From: Phytoseiulus persimilis
Taxonomy: Eukaryota > Arthropoda > Arachnida > Mesostigmata > Phytoseiidae
DNA length: 64,000 nucleotides
Reading direction: 5' to 3'
Assembly: GCA_037576195.1 (NCBI GenBank)
Contig: CM075103.1
Location: forward strand, 5,828,001 to 5,892,000
Of the stretch, positions 48,310 to 59,900 are shown one piece after another. How positions within the stretch are numbered: position 1 is the stretch's first letter; each line of letters starts with the position of its first letter. Under the pieces are notes generated by a model. It had not been told where the DNA came from. It made no database searches and saw nothing but the letters and a program-made list of their open reading frames with translations. The position numbers were made by a program, and so were the translations under genes.

Positions 48310-48653
48310 GTGGACACAGTTGAGGCAGCTGCTCTGACTAGCGGAATCAAGGCCGTGGTCTACACGAACTCGTTGAGGGCCATCTGTTTTACCGGCGCGG
48401 TGGTAGCTGTCGTTGCGTTCGGCTTCAGCGAGGTGGGAGATTTCCACCACGTTGGGGAAGTCGCGAAGCGAGACAGCAGAATCCACTTCGATGAGTGAGT
48501 GGCGTCGGAAGATCTTCCTGACTCTAAAGGAAACAGGCGTTGTAACTCCATCTGATGAGATGACTTTGCTGCCCTCAGCTCGAGCTTTGGTCCGACGAAC
48601 AAAATGATGATCCCGACTGGATTGACAGTGTCTGCCGATATCAGGGCTACGCT
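48310..48653 (+). pseudogene. Relic of an SLC5-type sodium-coupled transporter gene
   Basis: Segment 48310-48494 reads [16 protein letters not shown] and GFSEVGDFHHVGEVAKRD, then RIHFDE. This matches the part of the intact transporter at 54.0-54.4 kb that reads [38 protein letters not shown] and RINFNE. The intron between these two exons in the intact gene is absent here. The downstream donor (GA|GTGAGT, phase 2) is at the same position. A second segment, 48579-48653, has matching phases and starts SSFGPT, like ASFDPT in the next exon of the intact gene, but is about 22 codons shorter and strongly diverged. No other exons could be found, so it is probably a dead or fragmentary paralog. Confidence 0.55.
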
Positions 48654-51526
48654 GTGAGTTCCCGAGAATATGATTGAAGGGGAACGCGTAAAGCGACGAC
48701 GATAAGACCGAGAAGTTCCCTGAGGAGAACAGCTTCGGAACCGCATGGGGTAAACGATGCGAACCATGGGGAGACAAGTTTCTCGGGCTGGTTTGATCCG
48801 GATCATCTTTGTTGTACCTCAGCGAGAGGTCCGAGTGCGTTCAAATTTGAGCTCAACGCTGTGAAACCTTGCGTGTAACGGGGTTCCGAGAATGAACATG
48901 CCAAGCGTGTCCGAGTTGGTGGCCCACACCGACGATTCCCTCGTCGAAAATCGAACAGGAGCTATGGATATGGAGCGTCTGGGTAATCAGGCTCCGGGTA
49001 TAATTCACGGGTGGATCAGCAGAAGGACGGCGAAGATTATGAGCCTGAATCTCACAGGGTTGGTGATCGACCTCGTGAGTTGGGTGAAATATTTCGAGCT
49101 CACGGACAGAGAGCGAACTGCGCAGGTGCGAGAAGGTCAAGCAACACCTCAAGGAGGCGAGGTATGTTGATGCGAAGTTACGGAGAATCTGGGAATCCGT
49201 GACATCCGTTTGAGGTTTGGATGGACAAAAAGACGGGTCAGGCCGTTCCGACGGCTCAGAGAAGACCGCAAGAAGTGCGCAATATGAGGCTTGCGAGGCT
49301 ATGGCCCCACCCCAAGCCTCGAGACTCATACTATCCAAATCGAAATTCTGAGTTGGTTTGCGATATCTAGGGCGTTCAGATACAATTCAGATGGCCGCGG
49401 CAGCGGCAGCCAGACCGAATACAGCCAGCGAGGCGCCGAACACCTGGTGCTCGGAAAAAATCGTCGCCGTCTTACCAGTGACAACTTCGCCGCCGAAGGA
49501 GCTTTCGGTGTTCCACGCTTGTTGACAACCTTATTTTGGTCGGGTATGACTGGAGCCTGGAGTGAGCTTTCAAAATTATTCCATCTATCACCTGGGGTTG
49601 ATCGGTTGCAACGAGGATATGATTCCGAAGAGCACAAACTTCGAGGCTCTAATCGTGACCGATGATAGGTTGATTGGCTCGACCTCGAGGCGCATGCACC
49701 TGGACATTATTGTCACCGCTAATGAATTTCTTGAAATTCTCGTATACAGTTTGAGGAGGTTGGATCCGGTACTTTGGAATGAACCATAAAACCACCTGGA
49801 AGTATGGGAGCTTGTCCTCAGACAAGTGAATGCTAGAGTTCTAGCAACTCATCCATAGTTGGCTATATCAGGTGAGATGAGAATCATTAGACTGCGCCCT
49901 TGATGCCCTCGAGAGAAAGAGAAAGAAGTTAGCCCCTCCGAGAAAAATCCTGCGTACGCGCCTGCAGAGCGATCTCCACCGGTGAGCCGTGTGCTGGCGG
50001 AGGAGAGATCTGGAAGAGAGCGAGAATACCTTGGAAGCATCGCAAGAGGATTGGAGGCGCTTCATATTGGGGAGTGGGAAGGAAATGGGTGAAGATGTTC
50101 ATAAAAATACTCGAAGGGGTGGGTGAACTGCAGTAGGGGGATGCCAAACTGAGCGACATCTCACAGCGGATAGCTCAAGGCCACAGCGCAACGGTCAGTC
50201 GACACCGTTCGCTTCCATCAAGCATGCTGACAGAAGATATCCTGGGGGAGCTCGACTACGAAAGCCATAAAAACCGATTCGTTCCCATCCATGTCCCGCC
50301 GAAGGAACGCGGTGAGTTCTGCTCATCTCGAGTTGTATTGGAACAAGATTAGTCAGCGATACAGGCTGCCCCGCTAAAGGATGACGTGAATATCTCACTC
50401 GAAACAGATGAACTGTTTGAGAAGACTGGATGAACGCGTCCGTTGTACTGACGGATGAGTGAATCGATTTTGGAACCACAGTTGAGTGACTTCACTCCTT
50501 CAGTTTTCTCGCTCCCCAGGCATTGCCACGTAACCCCCAGTAGCCACGGATATCCGTGCTTTCCACATGAACTTTCGAAGTTGCCCAACTTGAAGCAAGG
50601 AATGCGATAACATCCTGACACGCTCAACAACTTTTTCGTGGCGATTCGCCGTTACTCCGGTGAACCTGTGCATCGAAACCCGACAGTCAGAGGGGCACTC
50701 CGAAGGCTCAGAAGAACTCTCTGGTAGGAGGGACGATTCAGTCGTCAGAGTTTCTCGGCAGCTTCTTGAGTCGGGGACCGAAGAGGAATGATTGTCCCAA
50801 CTTCTGAGATCGAGGAATCGCAGCTGTAGAAAACAGAGGAGAACCTTGGTTGGAGGAGGGAGGAATTCACTACGCCCAACTTCAGTGGAGCTCAACAAAA
50901 ATCTAGACAAACCGACAAGCGAGGTGGCCGAGAGGGCTCGGCAGTCTGCAGTCTTTTGCAAATTCGCTCTTCAAACCCCCTCTCCTTTTCTGCAATGAGC
51001 AATTTTGAATCAAGAACGTTGGAGTCAGACATGCTTTCGCAGATCTCGGAACGAATCTCCGATTATTCATGTTTGAGTTTGTGAGAGAAGAAGCTCTGTC
51101 CGATTGTGAGACATCGCGAGAATTTCGCCGCTTCCGGGCATCGAGTTGCGGAGTCTCTTTCATCTGCCAAGCGATCGCAAGTCGTGATCTTCTCCAGCAA
51201 TTCGAATCTCCCCCCCCTCTGGTGCGGTTAAGGGGATGGGCGATGGTGGAGCTAGCCGAACCTAAACTGCAAAATCTTCTCCTGCAACTCATTGAAGGAG
51301 CGTTTCGAGACTGCTGAATGGATGCTGGCTGCCGGTTTCCAACAATTCTTTTTACGTGTGGTACGGTCCTCCTGGATGATATGTGATCGAGAGATTCGGT
51401 CAAAAGTCGTCACAAGTCACAGTTCTCTTATGGAGCTTCTCGATTCGGAGACGTTTGTTGGAGCTCGTCCTTGTCCGAGGCGGCAACAGTTATCACGAAC
51501 TGTCTCCAAACCCAATAATTCAGTTT
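48654..51526. other. Intergenic, no supported gene
   Basis: Frames on both strands without convincing domains. Minus-strand hydrophobic stretches near 49.0-49.45 kb are interrupted by stops (see rejected items). The region contains the GCGTACGCAGG motif listed next. Confidence 0.5.
49931..49970 (-). repeat. Possible fragment of a widespread dispersed repeat
   Basis: The minus strand reads GGCGCGTACGCAGGATTTTT followed by a G-rich run. From memory, this motif recurs in dispersed repeats of many invertebrate genomes. No second copy or terminal inverted repeat was seen in the window. Confidence 0.3.
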
Positions 51527-51532
51527 TTTATT
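51527..51532 (-). promoter_or_regulatory. Possible polyadenylation signal of the SLC5 gene
   Basis: AATAAA on the minus strand about 350 bases past the transporter stop codon at 51883. Confidence 0.4.
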
Positions 51533-51882
51533 TACAGGTCCATTTCAACCAAAATGCTCGGGTCAACTACTCAGGGATAAATTAGGAGACCCCATCAGCA
51601 AGGGCATCTCGTCCGGGCCCGAGATCGAGGTCTTGTTCTCTGTATCACATATCGGACGTTCTCTCAGCTTCTCGATCGCGTTCGTCTCCTTGAAGAACAC
51701 GATAGCATGACAATTTTTTAGCGACGAGAATGACCTAGGTATTTAACATGATGAACCTTGCGCCTATCTCGAAGGGTTTCGAGGGAGCTGAGCAATTAAT
51801 TAGCTTCGTTACTCATGAAACCCATCCCTAAGCAAGGAGTTCCAAGATCTGACTGTCGGTTGTCATTTTCCGGACAGGGGTT

Positions 51883-54800
51883 TCAGCAACGAGTCCCTTT
51901 TGGAGCGGTTTCGTTGTGCTCTTGGAAAGCCGTAGGAGAGGGCCTCACGTCCAGAATCGACGGAACATAGGCTGCATTGTCGTTTCCCTTGATGCTTTCA
52001 GACTTCCAGTCTTTCTTGACCTCCTGAAAGCACAAAAGAGTGGAATCGCTGCCAAACTCCTCTGGCTTCCGGAGCTTTTCAACGTGAATCAGGTTAGGTT
52101 GCAGAGATACAATGCTACTCACGAAGTCTTCGCCCAGATGGAACGCCAACGTGGCTCTGGTTTCCTTCGAAAGGAACGGACAGATAACGTCGAATGGTCT
52201 CGCGGCCAATTTGGGGTCCATCGTTCTAGGGTTGTTCGCTCCGGTGATGAAACTCGCGGGTATGGCGACCAAGAACGTGATCAAGAATGAGATTGCCGTG
52301 TACCAAACGTAGGATATATGGTGTACGGCGAAGCTTTCAGGCCGAGAGAACTTCTCCGCTACTGGCGAAACGAATGTGTCCATTCCCATGACGTTCAAAT
52401 AGGCGATGACGCATTTCTCGGTCGAAACTGGCAATTGTGGGAGCACTGGCATCGGTTCGAGGAAAGACTTCAGATTGAGCCAAAGCGATACGCCCAACGA
52501 CGCAGCGAAAGCTATTGTGGCACCTGGGGACAGATATCAAACATGAAACCCTTCCTCGCGTCTCGAGATTCTTCGATGCTATTCGCGGAAATTCATCTAC
52601 CTTTTGTGTTGACGAATGGGAGGAACATTGCCACAGAAAAAAGCCCCAACAAAGGACCTCCAATGCCGGAGTTGATGGCGTTCGTTGCTTGGAGCACGTC
52701 GCCCATGGTTTGAGCAACGAGAACGAGGAGGATCGAGAGTAACCCGCACAACACGCCTGAACGACAGAGGTTCTTAGCAATCAAGGAGGAGGGGATCGAA
52801 CGCAATCATTTGTGCCCCTACATCTCCTTAGAGCGATGGAAGCCGTCGCACGGGTTACTTTACTTACCGAGTCCATTAACCACCCTGGCGCCAGTTTTGT
52901 TGGGGATGTTCGGCCAGATCAGAGAAACTATGTCGACGTAAACGACGTTCGCCAGCGCGTTGACAGCTGACGACACCGAGCTGGAGTTCCGGAATCCGAA
53001 TAATTTACTCATTGAATCCGGACGGAAATCGCTCCGGGCATACTGAGGATTGCGAAGTACGATCCCACGGGTGAGCAATGACAAATTCGAAATTACCTCA
53101 GGGAAGCGGCGAAGATTCCCGCGACGAAAACCCCGGGGATTCCTGTGCGTTTCCCCAAGGCCACCATGACAAAATAGGGAAGGAGCTCATCATGACTTCT
53201 TATCTGCTTTGTCGTAACAGGCTCGCAACCGCTGAAGTACGCATAGGTCATGAGACCCGAAAGGCTCGATAGTGTGAGAATGATGGCGAGGTACGGAAGG
53301 TTTCCCCACACGACTCTGAAAAAGCGAGAAGACGATCACGCATATTTTCCCAGTTCGGAACACAATCGAATAGTCACAATCCAGCCCTCTCCAATTGTGT
53401 CTCCGTGGGGACGGGACTTACAGTTTAGCCCTCTTCAGAGTTGACACCGTGAAGTATCTCAAAACCATCATCTGATTCGTGGCGTAGGAGGCCATGTTCG
53501 TGAAGAAAGCTCCGATGATGAGACCCCAAACCGTGTGTCGGACCGTTGGGTCGAAGCTCGCTCTAGAACACGTCAGGGCTGTCAGCGATGGTCTTGGATA
53601 CTTTCGCACCCCCATGCGGAACGATGCCGCATCGGGTCAGGCTCAAGCACGCGGCATGAGGCTAGCGGGACGGATCGCATCCCATACAAGCTTTGCCACA
53701 CGGGGTGGCCGCGTGAATCCGGTTCGGAGCGGAGAATGATCCCGTTCTAGCGTCACGAGTGATGGGCCGGCACCGGGAATCGAACCTGCGGCATCGCTAG
53801 CTGTCCGATGTAGCGAGGCCGCAACTCCCGCTCCAGGCCACAATCACACTCCGTCCAGGCATCCGTCCAACAGCAGAGACATTACCGGAATCGATTGCCT
53901 CACGCAGTCCGTGTTCAAACTTAGCTGCGAGGCTGGTCGCCGAAATCTCACGACAAGCGAAGAGCGGAGGACGATCGACTTCAACTGGGAAAAACAAAGA
54001 CAGGGAGTAGGCTTACTCGTTGAAGTTGATGCGGCCACCTTTCTCCGCTATCTTCCAGGCGTTCGCGAAGCCTCCGACTTCACTGAAGCCGAGTATGACG
54101 ACGATGAGCATCGCGACGATCATGCAAATAGCCTAGAAACGGGGCACGAGAGTAAGGAACCGCGATGCCGGAACAATGCCGGGAGAGCGTCCCGAGGATC
54201 GCTACCCCGACCGAACCGTTCTCTCTGTAAAGTGGAATTCGCACAGAAGATCGCTCCCAGCGGATAGATTCGTTGGGATTTACAATACCTGGAACGAATC
54301 CGTGTAAACGACGGCCTTGATTCCCCCTACAGACGTATAGACTGTGCACACCAAACCGATCGCGAACACGGCTGACCAAAGTTTCATTCCCGTCACTGCA
54401 ACGAGAGCGAGCGTGATTATCGTTGGTCACTACAAACCTGAATATAACACATCGAACCAGTGGATCACGTGACGTGGGGATCCACTACTGCCTTCGGTTT
54501 GAATGAAATTCTGCGATGCTTACCGTTTGACAACGCGAGAGCAGGAGCGTAGAGCTGAATGGCGATGTATATGAACATTTGAAACAAGTAGAAAGCGACT
54601 GCGAGACAACGCAACAAACGATTGAACCGGAGTTCCAGATACTGCAATGAAACAGGTCGTCAAGTCAGATGTGGACGTTCCGTGCACCGAAAAAACGCCG
54701 AAGCTCATTCATTCGCTCCCGGCTCTTCCGAAGACGAACCTCATAGCACGTTAGCACCCCGCTATTGAAGAATACTGGTAAGTACAGATGAGCAGTGACT

Positions 54801-55320
54801 GGTATAACCAGACAGTATGACAGGAACACGAAGAAGTACATCGTGCCGTTTTGGTAGACCTCGGCTACGTTCCCTGGAAACATCGACACAGTTTCAACAT
54901 ATTTTGTAATTTCCGACTCGAGACGACCGCGCTAACGGAGTCTACCTCCCACCAACCGAGTATGTATGATGCTGAGATGAATGATGCCATCAAGGATGTA
55001 CTGACGAGAACCGGAGGCAGCTGGCCATCAGCAGCCAACAGCTGTCGTATTGTGTTTTGTGGTCCACCATTGAAAGCGCAATAGAGTCCAATGGCTCCGG
55101 AACATGCGAGCATTGCAATGAAGACGGCATAGTCGTAGTAAGTGAACCTGGGGAGGCAAAATAAACCAAGTGCCGAAGTCAGCTCCCTGCCAGACGAGCA
55201 AGAGGCTAGATCCTGCGTCTTGATTCCCCGAGCGGGGGCCGAGCTGAGTATAACGTTTTGAGCAGGGAACGAGGCCCACCTTTTGAGAAGTTCCTCTGCA
55301 GTGACTATGACGACATCCAT
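51883..55320 (-). CDS. SLC5-family sodium-coupled solute transporter (SMCT/multivitamin-like)
   Basis: Plasma-membrane Na+ symporter of the SLC5 family. Exons, 5' to 3': 55280-55320, 54957-55147, 54740-54873, 54524-54641, 54289-54395, 54017-54132, 53422-53562, 53097-53315, 52868-52980, 52601-52756, 52123-52523, 51883-52023; all phases agree, 625 residues, the usual family length. Signature stretches are [20 protein letters not shown] (TM1), [85 protein letters not shown], and about 13 hydrophobic helices. Similarity is best to the monocarboxylate and multivitamin transporters and to insect relatives, but the substrate cannot be read from the sequence. The last intron (52024-52122) is 99 bases, in phase and free of stops, so retention would insert 33 residues. 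The second donor is GTTGGT. Confidence 0.92.
53760..53842 (-). repeat. tRNA-like Pol III element in an SLC5 intron
   Basis: Minus-strand A-box-like TGGCCTGGAGCGGG (53827-53840) and B box GGTTCGATTCC (53776-53786), about 41 bases apart. Before the B box it reads AGCTAGCGATG, almost as in the 33.1 kb element (AGCTAGCAATC), so both probably belong to one tRNA-derived family. It lies within intron 6 of the transporter in the same orientation. Confidence 0.5.
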
Positions 55321-56704
55321 GGTTGCACTGGGCGGTCGAGACCCCCGCACTATCCTGGGCGGGTGTGATTCTGCAATTTCGCTCTGGTGAATTTCCGCGG
55401 AGAAGAAGAATGGGGATCTCGCATTCGATGGTTGTCCCATTACGCTCGACTCGCACACCAATGTCTCCGTGCACGATGAACGACCTCACGGGAGTTCGGG
55501 CCGTTCTATTTCTAGCGCAGTTTCTCCCCAGAGCTCTCAAATTCCACTCTTGAGGGATCGCTCTCTGCAGGATAAGTTCGGAGGAACCAAACTTCGGACC
55601 CGAGTGCGATCTCCTCAAAACGGAATCCCCCTGCCCCGTCGCCGATGCTGTGTCAAGAACGAGGGCTCGGATAATTCCGGATCATGTACCTTTCAGGACC
55701 GTCGAGCGACAGCGCGGCGCTCACGCTCGGAACACAGTATAAAAAGCCGGAGAACTCCACGGAACCTCTCGTTCACGAAATCCTGATTCCGATGGACACA
55801 GCCTCACAAAAGGTAGGAAGTTTTCGATGGTAGCTTCAGATTTTTGCATTAATTCCCGCATTCAGGGGAATCAGAGCACTAACGCTTTCTGTGCGATGAT
55901 TGGAGAACTTCTCCTCCGGCCTTTGTAGAGCAATGTCTCCCCACTCCAAGATTCGGACGGAGAAGCGTCCTTCGTTCGCTAGGCTCCACTCGCAAGACAC
56001 TGCGCGAAACCAAAATTTAATACAAAGTGTCAAGAGAGGAGTCACTTGACACGCATGTCGACGCGAGCAGTCACTTCACGCGGGAAAGACTCGTCTTCCA
56101 TTGTGTTTCCTCGCTCCCACGCGTATCCACTCCGGCATCGGGGTGAGGAGGCGAAACAAAGTTTTGTGGCAACCTTACCTTATCAGGGTCACGGACTCGT
56201 TGACACGCTGTCCAAGACTTTCTCTCCGTTTCAGGAGCACAATTCAACACTCGGACTTGTGCACTCGTGGAGCGGGCAAACACGGTCGAATAAAACCGAT
56301 CCACATCTGACATCAACCTGACCAGAACTGTGCGCGACGAGGAGCTTTATGTACTTGCTCCATGAAAGTCTCTCGCACTGGAATTCCGCGCATCACGAGT
56401 TCTCCAACCTGATTTTCGGCGTAACAACCGGGCAAGGGAAATCCTGGGAATCCATTAAAACAAGCCACTCCTGTACATTCATCGACGGGTGGCTTGGTTC
56501 ATTCACTCGCGCTCCGGCCCGTCATGTTAGCGTGGTCCTTTCGTCACGTCAACATTCATCTGAAGTTGTCGGCTGACGCTCGCAAACGACTCCGAAATCA
56601 GCGGGACTACGCTCCGGAGGGGGAGGAAACTCGAACGACGATCCTGGAATACTTGTCGATGTGAGATCCGGATAGTTCCTCTGCAGGGCCGCTCTGGGAT
56701 TTCC
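55321..56704. other. Upstream region of the SLC5 gene, no supported gene
   Basis: A 196-codon minus frame (55028-55618) overlaps exons 1-2 of the transporter in the wrong frame and is a shadow. Nothing else is supported. Confidence 0.5.
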
Positions 56705-56989
56705 TCAAAACAGAAACATTCCATTCTGCCAAGAGTCGTCCCAAATATTGCGCTTGATTTTCAGGACAGGGTTATTTGCGCGAAAAGATGCCAGGAATTC
56801 TTGTTTCTGGAACCCGGTTGCGAGACGATTCCATATTGTGCATTGGAGGCGTCCGAACCTCGATAACTTGATTTCATCGGCGCCTAATCCGATGAGCGCA
56901 GCGATCCAAAACTCGCGTAAACGTTCATTGATGGTAGCGACGTAAGATCTCGATGGCAAGTGACAACTTCGGCGGTATGAAATCATCAT
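56705..56989 (-). CDS. Hypothetical exon-like ORF
   Basis: A frame ending in TGA with protein-like composition, including INERLREFWIAALIGLGADE, a W-N-R-L segment and two further Trp residues near the end. No family is recognised and no upstream exon was joined. It could be the last exon of an unrecognised gene or a transposon remnant. Confidence 0.25.
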   Translation of the reverse strand: MMISYRRSCHLPSRSYVATINERLREFWIAALIGLGADEIKLSRFGRLQCTIWNRLATGFQKQEFLASFRANNPVLKIKRNIWDDSWQNGMFLF

Positions 56990-59900
56990 CTGAGTGAAAC
57001 GTCAAGCCCTCGTTGCAGACAGAGCGTCCCGCAACGATTGTTTGCGGAGACTCGAACTCGCGACCCACTCTCGATCAAAGACGTAAACTCCCGAAGCGGC
57101 TTCGTGGCAAAGCGCTCAGCGGAAGCTTGAAGTTTCTTTCTGAATGAATTTGATCGCACTCGAGTCCCTTCGACCCGTTCACGGCTTCCGCGACGCCTCA
57201 TCGACTATGCGTAAGACGAGGTATTTCTCAGAAAACGGTGATGATGGTCACGTGAGCCGACAAAAAACATGGCAGTGGATTCGATGCAGAGAACGCTTCT
57301 TTGCGGCGATTGCCGACATGATTCATGAGCGGTGAGCAACTATGCTGACCATAAACTTGAATTGCGAGCCGAATTACCTTGGGATTGGGCGTGGGAGCGA
57401 CTCATACATTTGCAGGAAGATAGGTGAGCTATTTGAGAGCATGCTCTACTTGAATCGCATATGATCAGTTACTTGATGCACGGTTTCCAGCTGGAGACCA
57501 TTCGGTAACTTTCCAGAGGTGTACTCAACGGTCTTGGGAATCGAGCTCCAAGAAACTAGGAGGAAGAAAGAAGAATCGACGCAGTCCAATTTCCGGCCTC
57601 TTCCAAATTGTCTATCCTTATTTCAACGGCACTGGAGTTTATTTTGACGGTAAAGCAAGTCCAATGACGATCAGCCCCGACTCCCCGTCAGTAATTCCGG
57701 AACGATTGGGGGAATTTACTGCTTCCGATTTTCTTGCCCATGAGGAACCGGAACGTCTACTCGAACGAACTCCAGATGCGCGCGATTTTCTGCTGTCAGG
57801 TCTCAGAGAAAGCGGGATGCTTGCGGAATCGCACCCACCGCTTGCGCTCTGACCCCAACTCGAATCCACTACAAGTTTGCTCTTTCGATGACACGCAAAT
57901 CCCCTCCTGTAAGGCAGTGCATCCCCAAACAGCTCGGCCATCGCTTCGGCTGAGCTCCGTGAACCGTGGATTAGAGCTCACGCGGATTAAGTTAGAACCC
58001 CTACACGCGGAAAATCTCAAGAGCGCTGCCGAGCAGTCCCATGACGAGCACGAAACGAGCATCAGCATCAGAATCAAGCACTATCTATTCCGTGTATCGC
58101 AGACGAACGTTCTCTGCGGCGCGGAGGAGGGTGATGCGAGCACTCCTTCCAGCATGTAAGACACCCGAGCGGAGTGGGATGGCTTGACTAGCGGTTCCAG
58201 CAAATTACTGTTTGCTCGACTTCACCGCCGCCCGGCTTCGGTTCAGATTCGTCCCTTCCGAAGGGGTCGAGCGAGAAGTGGTCGTGAGTCTGATGTCCAG
58301 CAATGATACGCAATTCGGGTCCGTCCCGCGCTTCTCGAGTTCTTTCTGGGACAATTCGAGAGACACGCAGTTTTTTTCATGTCCGCAGTTTTTATTTCCA
58401 TACTTCCTCGGAAGTGTTTCAGCTCAGTGAAATTTGCTTTCCCTATCTATTTCTCGCCTGGAATAGGATTCTATCGCTGGCGTTGATTCCCACACGTCTG
58501 AACATGTCTAAATAGTGATTTCCACATCTCACTGTCGGACCCTCTATGAACCACGAGTGGGAATGATGTACATGCGCCGGATTCGAACCCATCATTTTCA
58601 GCACTCGTCTAAACGAACCTGGGTCAGAGATTCCGATATTGCCAAACTTTGCTGCTGCTTGAGCTCGTCCAGCCAATCGACGAAAACGCTCAAGGAATTT
58701 CTTGAGCTTCCTCGAGCTCAACACAAGTTTCATTCAGGATGAAAACCATCGTCATCAGAAACGTTGGCTCGAATTCACCATTTATGAACAAGGAACGAGA
58801 ACAGTTGCAGTCGGGAGCTTCGCCGAACGAACTCTGAAATCTCACCGTGCGTTTCGAGAATTCGAATTGCAACCTGTCGGAATTTCTCGTTCAGAATATA
58901 AACCAGATGGGTCGGGAAATTCGGACCGCTCGAATACATTCACGTTGACGTCATCCTTTGTCATGCAGCCTGTCGAAGCTATGATCAGTGCTCGAATGAA
59001 ATCGATTTCCGTGAGCTAAATCACCGCAATCCAGTGATCTGACCTCGAAGGCCCGACGTTCTTGCCCGAGAGCGTTCTCGAATTCTTTGTGGAAACGAAA
59101 AACGAAGGCTAGTGTCTCTAGGAGATGTCTTCAGGAACCTGTCCGTGCAGGATAAAACGCATCGGACAACGTCGAGGTCAGACAATAGGTTCTTGATCGA
59201 TTGGTATGTCAGTCGACCGGATGAGCTATCTACGTGTAGCACATTCATTAACGATGAGCGTGATCGAAAACATGAATGAATACTTCTGGTCTACTACTGC
59301 AATCAACAATGGACGTGATGTTCATTGATCGTATCGAAGGTCAATCCTGATCCACAATCGTCACTTTCTACTGAGGTTTCGGAACGGCGTCATGCCCAAG
59401 AGCATATCAGCGTCATGCCCGGAGCGCTGTGATCGCAATAACTTCTCCCGTACTTGAGCCAGCACTTCGCGTAGAGACGGAGAGATTCTGTGTTTGGAAG
59501 CGTGAAATCTAGGGATATCGATCCGAAGAGCGATACAGCATCATTCCGGAATCAAATCGCGGAAAACTCACATGAAGCAAACATTTCGATATATGCCCCT
59601 CTGCTGCCTCAAATTCGACCCGCCACAACGGACCACACCAACTCTTTTGACTTGCATTCACAAACAATCTGGTGAGACGATCACCTCGGAATCATTGACG
59701 GAACCAAGTTCGAGAGTTTTGGCCTGATTTACTGAGGATCGTGATTAGAATGGTATATGAGTACGATGTACCCAGTGGAGGAACTACGATAGCGCCTTTC
59801 GGCTCCGCAGATGCGGCCACCACAGTTGGCGGATTGATTTCCTGCAAGTCTCCACCGAGAGCATGGCTAACCAGTTCGAAGGCTGAACTCAGATTTGCGC

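Noticed and set aside
49000-49450. Minus-strand hydrophobic stretches (for example VFGASLAVFGLAAAAAAI and RFRLIIFAVLLLIHP) with loose likeness to a class C (GABA-B-type) receptor
   Set aside because: Several TGA stops interrupt them, no splice sites rescue the frame, and the proposed last helix overlaps the SLC5 relic on the other strand. A profile search would decide.
55028-55618. 196-codon minus frame upstream of the transporter
   Set aside because: It runs through exons 1-2 of the SLC5 gene in a non-coding frame.
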